Assembly (NCBI GenBank): GCA_017455385.1
Contig: JAFTBD010000059.1
Location: forward strand, 1-6,353
From: Clostridia bacterium
GTDB taxonomy: Bacteria; Bacillota; Clostridia; Christensenellales; CAG-1252
DNA length: 6,353 nucleotides
Direction: 5' to 3'
The notes beneath the pieces were generated by a model. That model did no database searches and was not told the DNA's origin. It saw nothing but the letters and a program-made list of their open reading frames with translations. Position 1 is the first letter of the stretch. Each line of letters starts with the position of its first letter. This document shows positions 5,648-6,353 of the stretch, piece by piece. The position numbers and the translations under genes were made by a program.

Positions 5648-6353
5648 GTACATCGATCGGATACCGTGTAGAGGGAGAAGAACGCATCGCACACGGCGGT
5701 TGCGCCGACTTCTCCCTAGAGATACACGAAGACGAAGGACGGAGACGAGTCATATTGACCGCCAAGCGGGATATGACGTTGCTTTCCTTCGAAGAAGACG
5801 CGCCTCCTTATTTCTCGGGAAAGAGAGTCGGGTGGAATAATTTGGTCTTTCTGAATGGGTATCAGTCTTGGACGGACAGCAGGGAACGCAATTTCCTGCG
5901 TTTCGAGAAGAATCTTCTGCATTTACCGAAAGGTCTTATCGAGGCCTATGCCTTCGATCGTTACGGGGATTACACCTTCTATCCCTATGACGTCAGGCGC
6001 GTCCACGGCTATGATATCTTTTACAGAAAAGGCGTGCGCGATTGCTTCTTGCTGAATTTGAATTACGAGAAAGCCTATTTGATCGTCGAGGTGGATCGCA
6101 GGACGGGGCAAGTCCTCTTCAAGAGCGACGTATACGGTGCGAAGGTCCGAGCGGGAGAAAAGTACCTTGTGGCGGACTACGTTACTTACCATTCTTCGGA
6201 AGAAGGGATGGCGGACTTCAAGCGTCGTTTCCCGACCCGCTCTGTCGAGAAGCTATTCGGCTATACGTCTTGGTACAATTACTATCAAGATATCAACGAG
6301 GAGATCATCTTGCGTGATCTCGATGCGTTGGATGATCGCTTCAATCTATTCCA
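5644..6353 (+). CDS. GH36-type alpha-galactosidase-like glycosidase (5' part)
   Basis: An open frame begins with the ATG at 5644, overlapping the transporter stop as ATGA, and runs without a stop through the window end (236 residues seen). AAGGA (5636-5640) precedes the start, so translation is probably coupled to the transporter. Residues of about 1-200 are beta-rich, with NGYQSWTDS (71-79), and fit the N-terminal beta-sandwich of GH36 enzymes. GYTSWYNYYQDINEE (206-220) then opens the TIM barrel, analogous to the WEAxYFDFNE segment of classical GH36. The catalytic aspartates lie beyond the window. The N-terminal domain is about 100 residues shorter than in well-known GH36 enzymes. No signal peptide is seen, so it is cytoplasmic and should hydrolyse terminal alpha-galactosides brought in by the symporter. 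Other GH-D clan activities, such as alpha-N-acetylgalactosaminidase, are possible. Confidence 0.82.
   Translation, partial: MSTSIGYRVEGEERIAHGGCADFSLEIHEDEGRRRVILTAKRDMTLLSFEEDAPPYFSGKRVGWNNLVFLNGYQSWTDSRERNFLRFEKNLLHLPKGLIEAYAFDRYGDYTFYPYDVRRVHGYDIFYRKGVRDCFLLNLNYEKAYLIVEVDRRTGQVLFKSDVYGAKVRAGEKYLVADYVTYHSSEEGMADFKRRFPTRSVEKLFGYTSWYNYYQDINEEIILRDLDALDDRFNLF

Noticed and set aside
4772..5692. A 306-codon - strand frame opposite the transporter and enzyme start
   Set aside because: It is the mirror of a convincing twelve-segment transporter. The product is full of His, Arg and Asp runs typical of shadow frames.

Overview
The window looks like chromosome from an uncultured gut-type Firmicute, probably a clostridial lineage. 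The evidence is strong AGGAGG-type ribosome binding sites, sigma-A-like promoters, a GPH-type sugar symporter next to a GH36-type glycosidase, a TIR protein of the type common in gut Clostridia, and an AATTCCT-type intergenic minisatellite. The lineage is my inference from style and is not proven by any marker gene. All five complete genes and the truncated sixth are on the + strand.

Region 1 (1-1235) is a single-gene unit. A good promoter (60-88) drives a 350-residue TIR-domain protein (117-1169), closed by an intrinsic terminator (1211-1234). Region 2 (1289-2853) is a two-gene unit. A promoter overlapping a small perfect inverted repeat precedes a cysteine-rich 201-residue protein with an ETNSSSTHSL motif near its N-terminus. 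One base after its stop begins a radical-SAM-like protein with a CX3CX2C cluster motif. The function of this pair is unknown to me and it is the best candidate here for an undescribed system.

Region 3 (2854-3325) has no gene that I can support. Its first part holds several short hairpins and looks like a dispersed intergenic element. Its second part (3131-3277) is a composite repeat: three blocks, each made of 3 to 5 AATTCCT-like heptamers followed by a conserved GC-rich tail (TTARAGCGNAGCG).

Region 4 (3326 to the window end) is a sugar-utilisation operon. A TetR-family regulator comes first, preceded by a promoter overlaid with three copies of a 17-bp imperfect palindrome that I read as its own operators. 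It is followed by a GPH-family (MelB-like) sugar:cation symporter with an acidic C-terminal tail. Overlapping the transporter stop by ATGA is the start of a GH36-type alpha-galactosidase-like enzyme, which is cut by the window end. The layout suggests cation-coupled uptake of an alpha-galactoside and its hydrolysis in the cytoplasm under TetR control. The transporter leader is odd: its strong Shine-Dalgarno lies 35 nt from the ATG, with a 9-bp hairpin between them whose 3' arm matches 13 nt of the upstream repeat tail.
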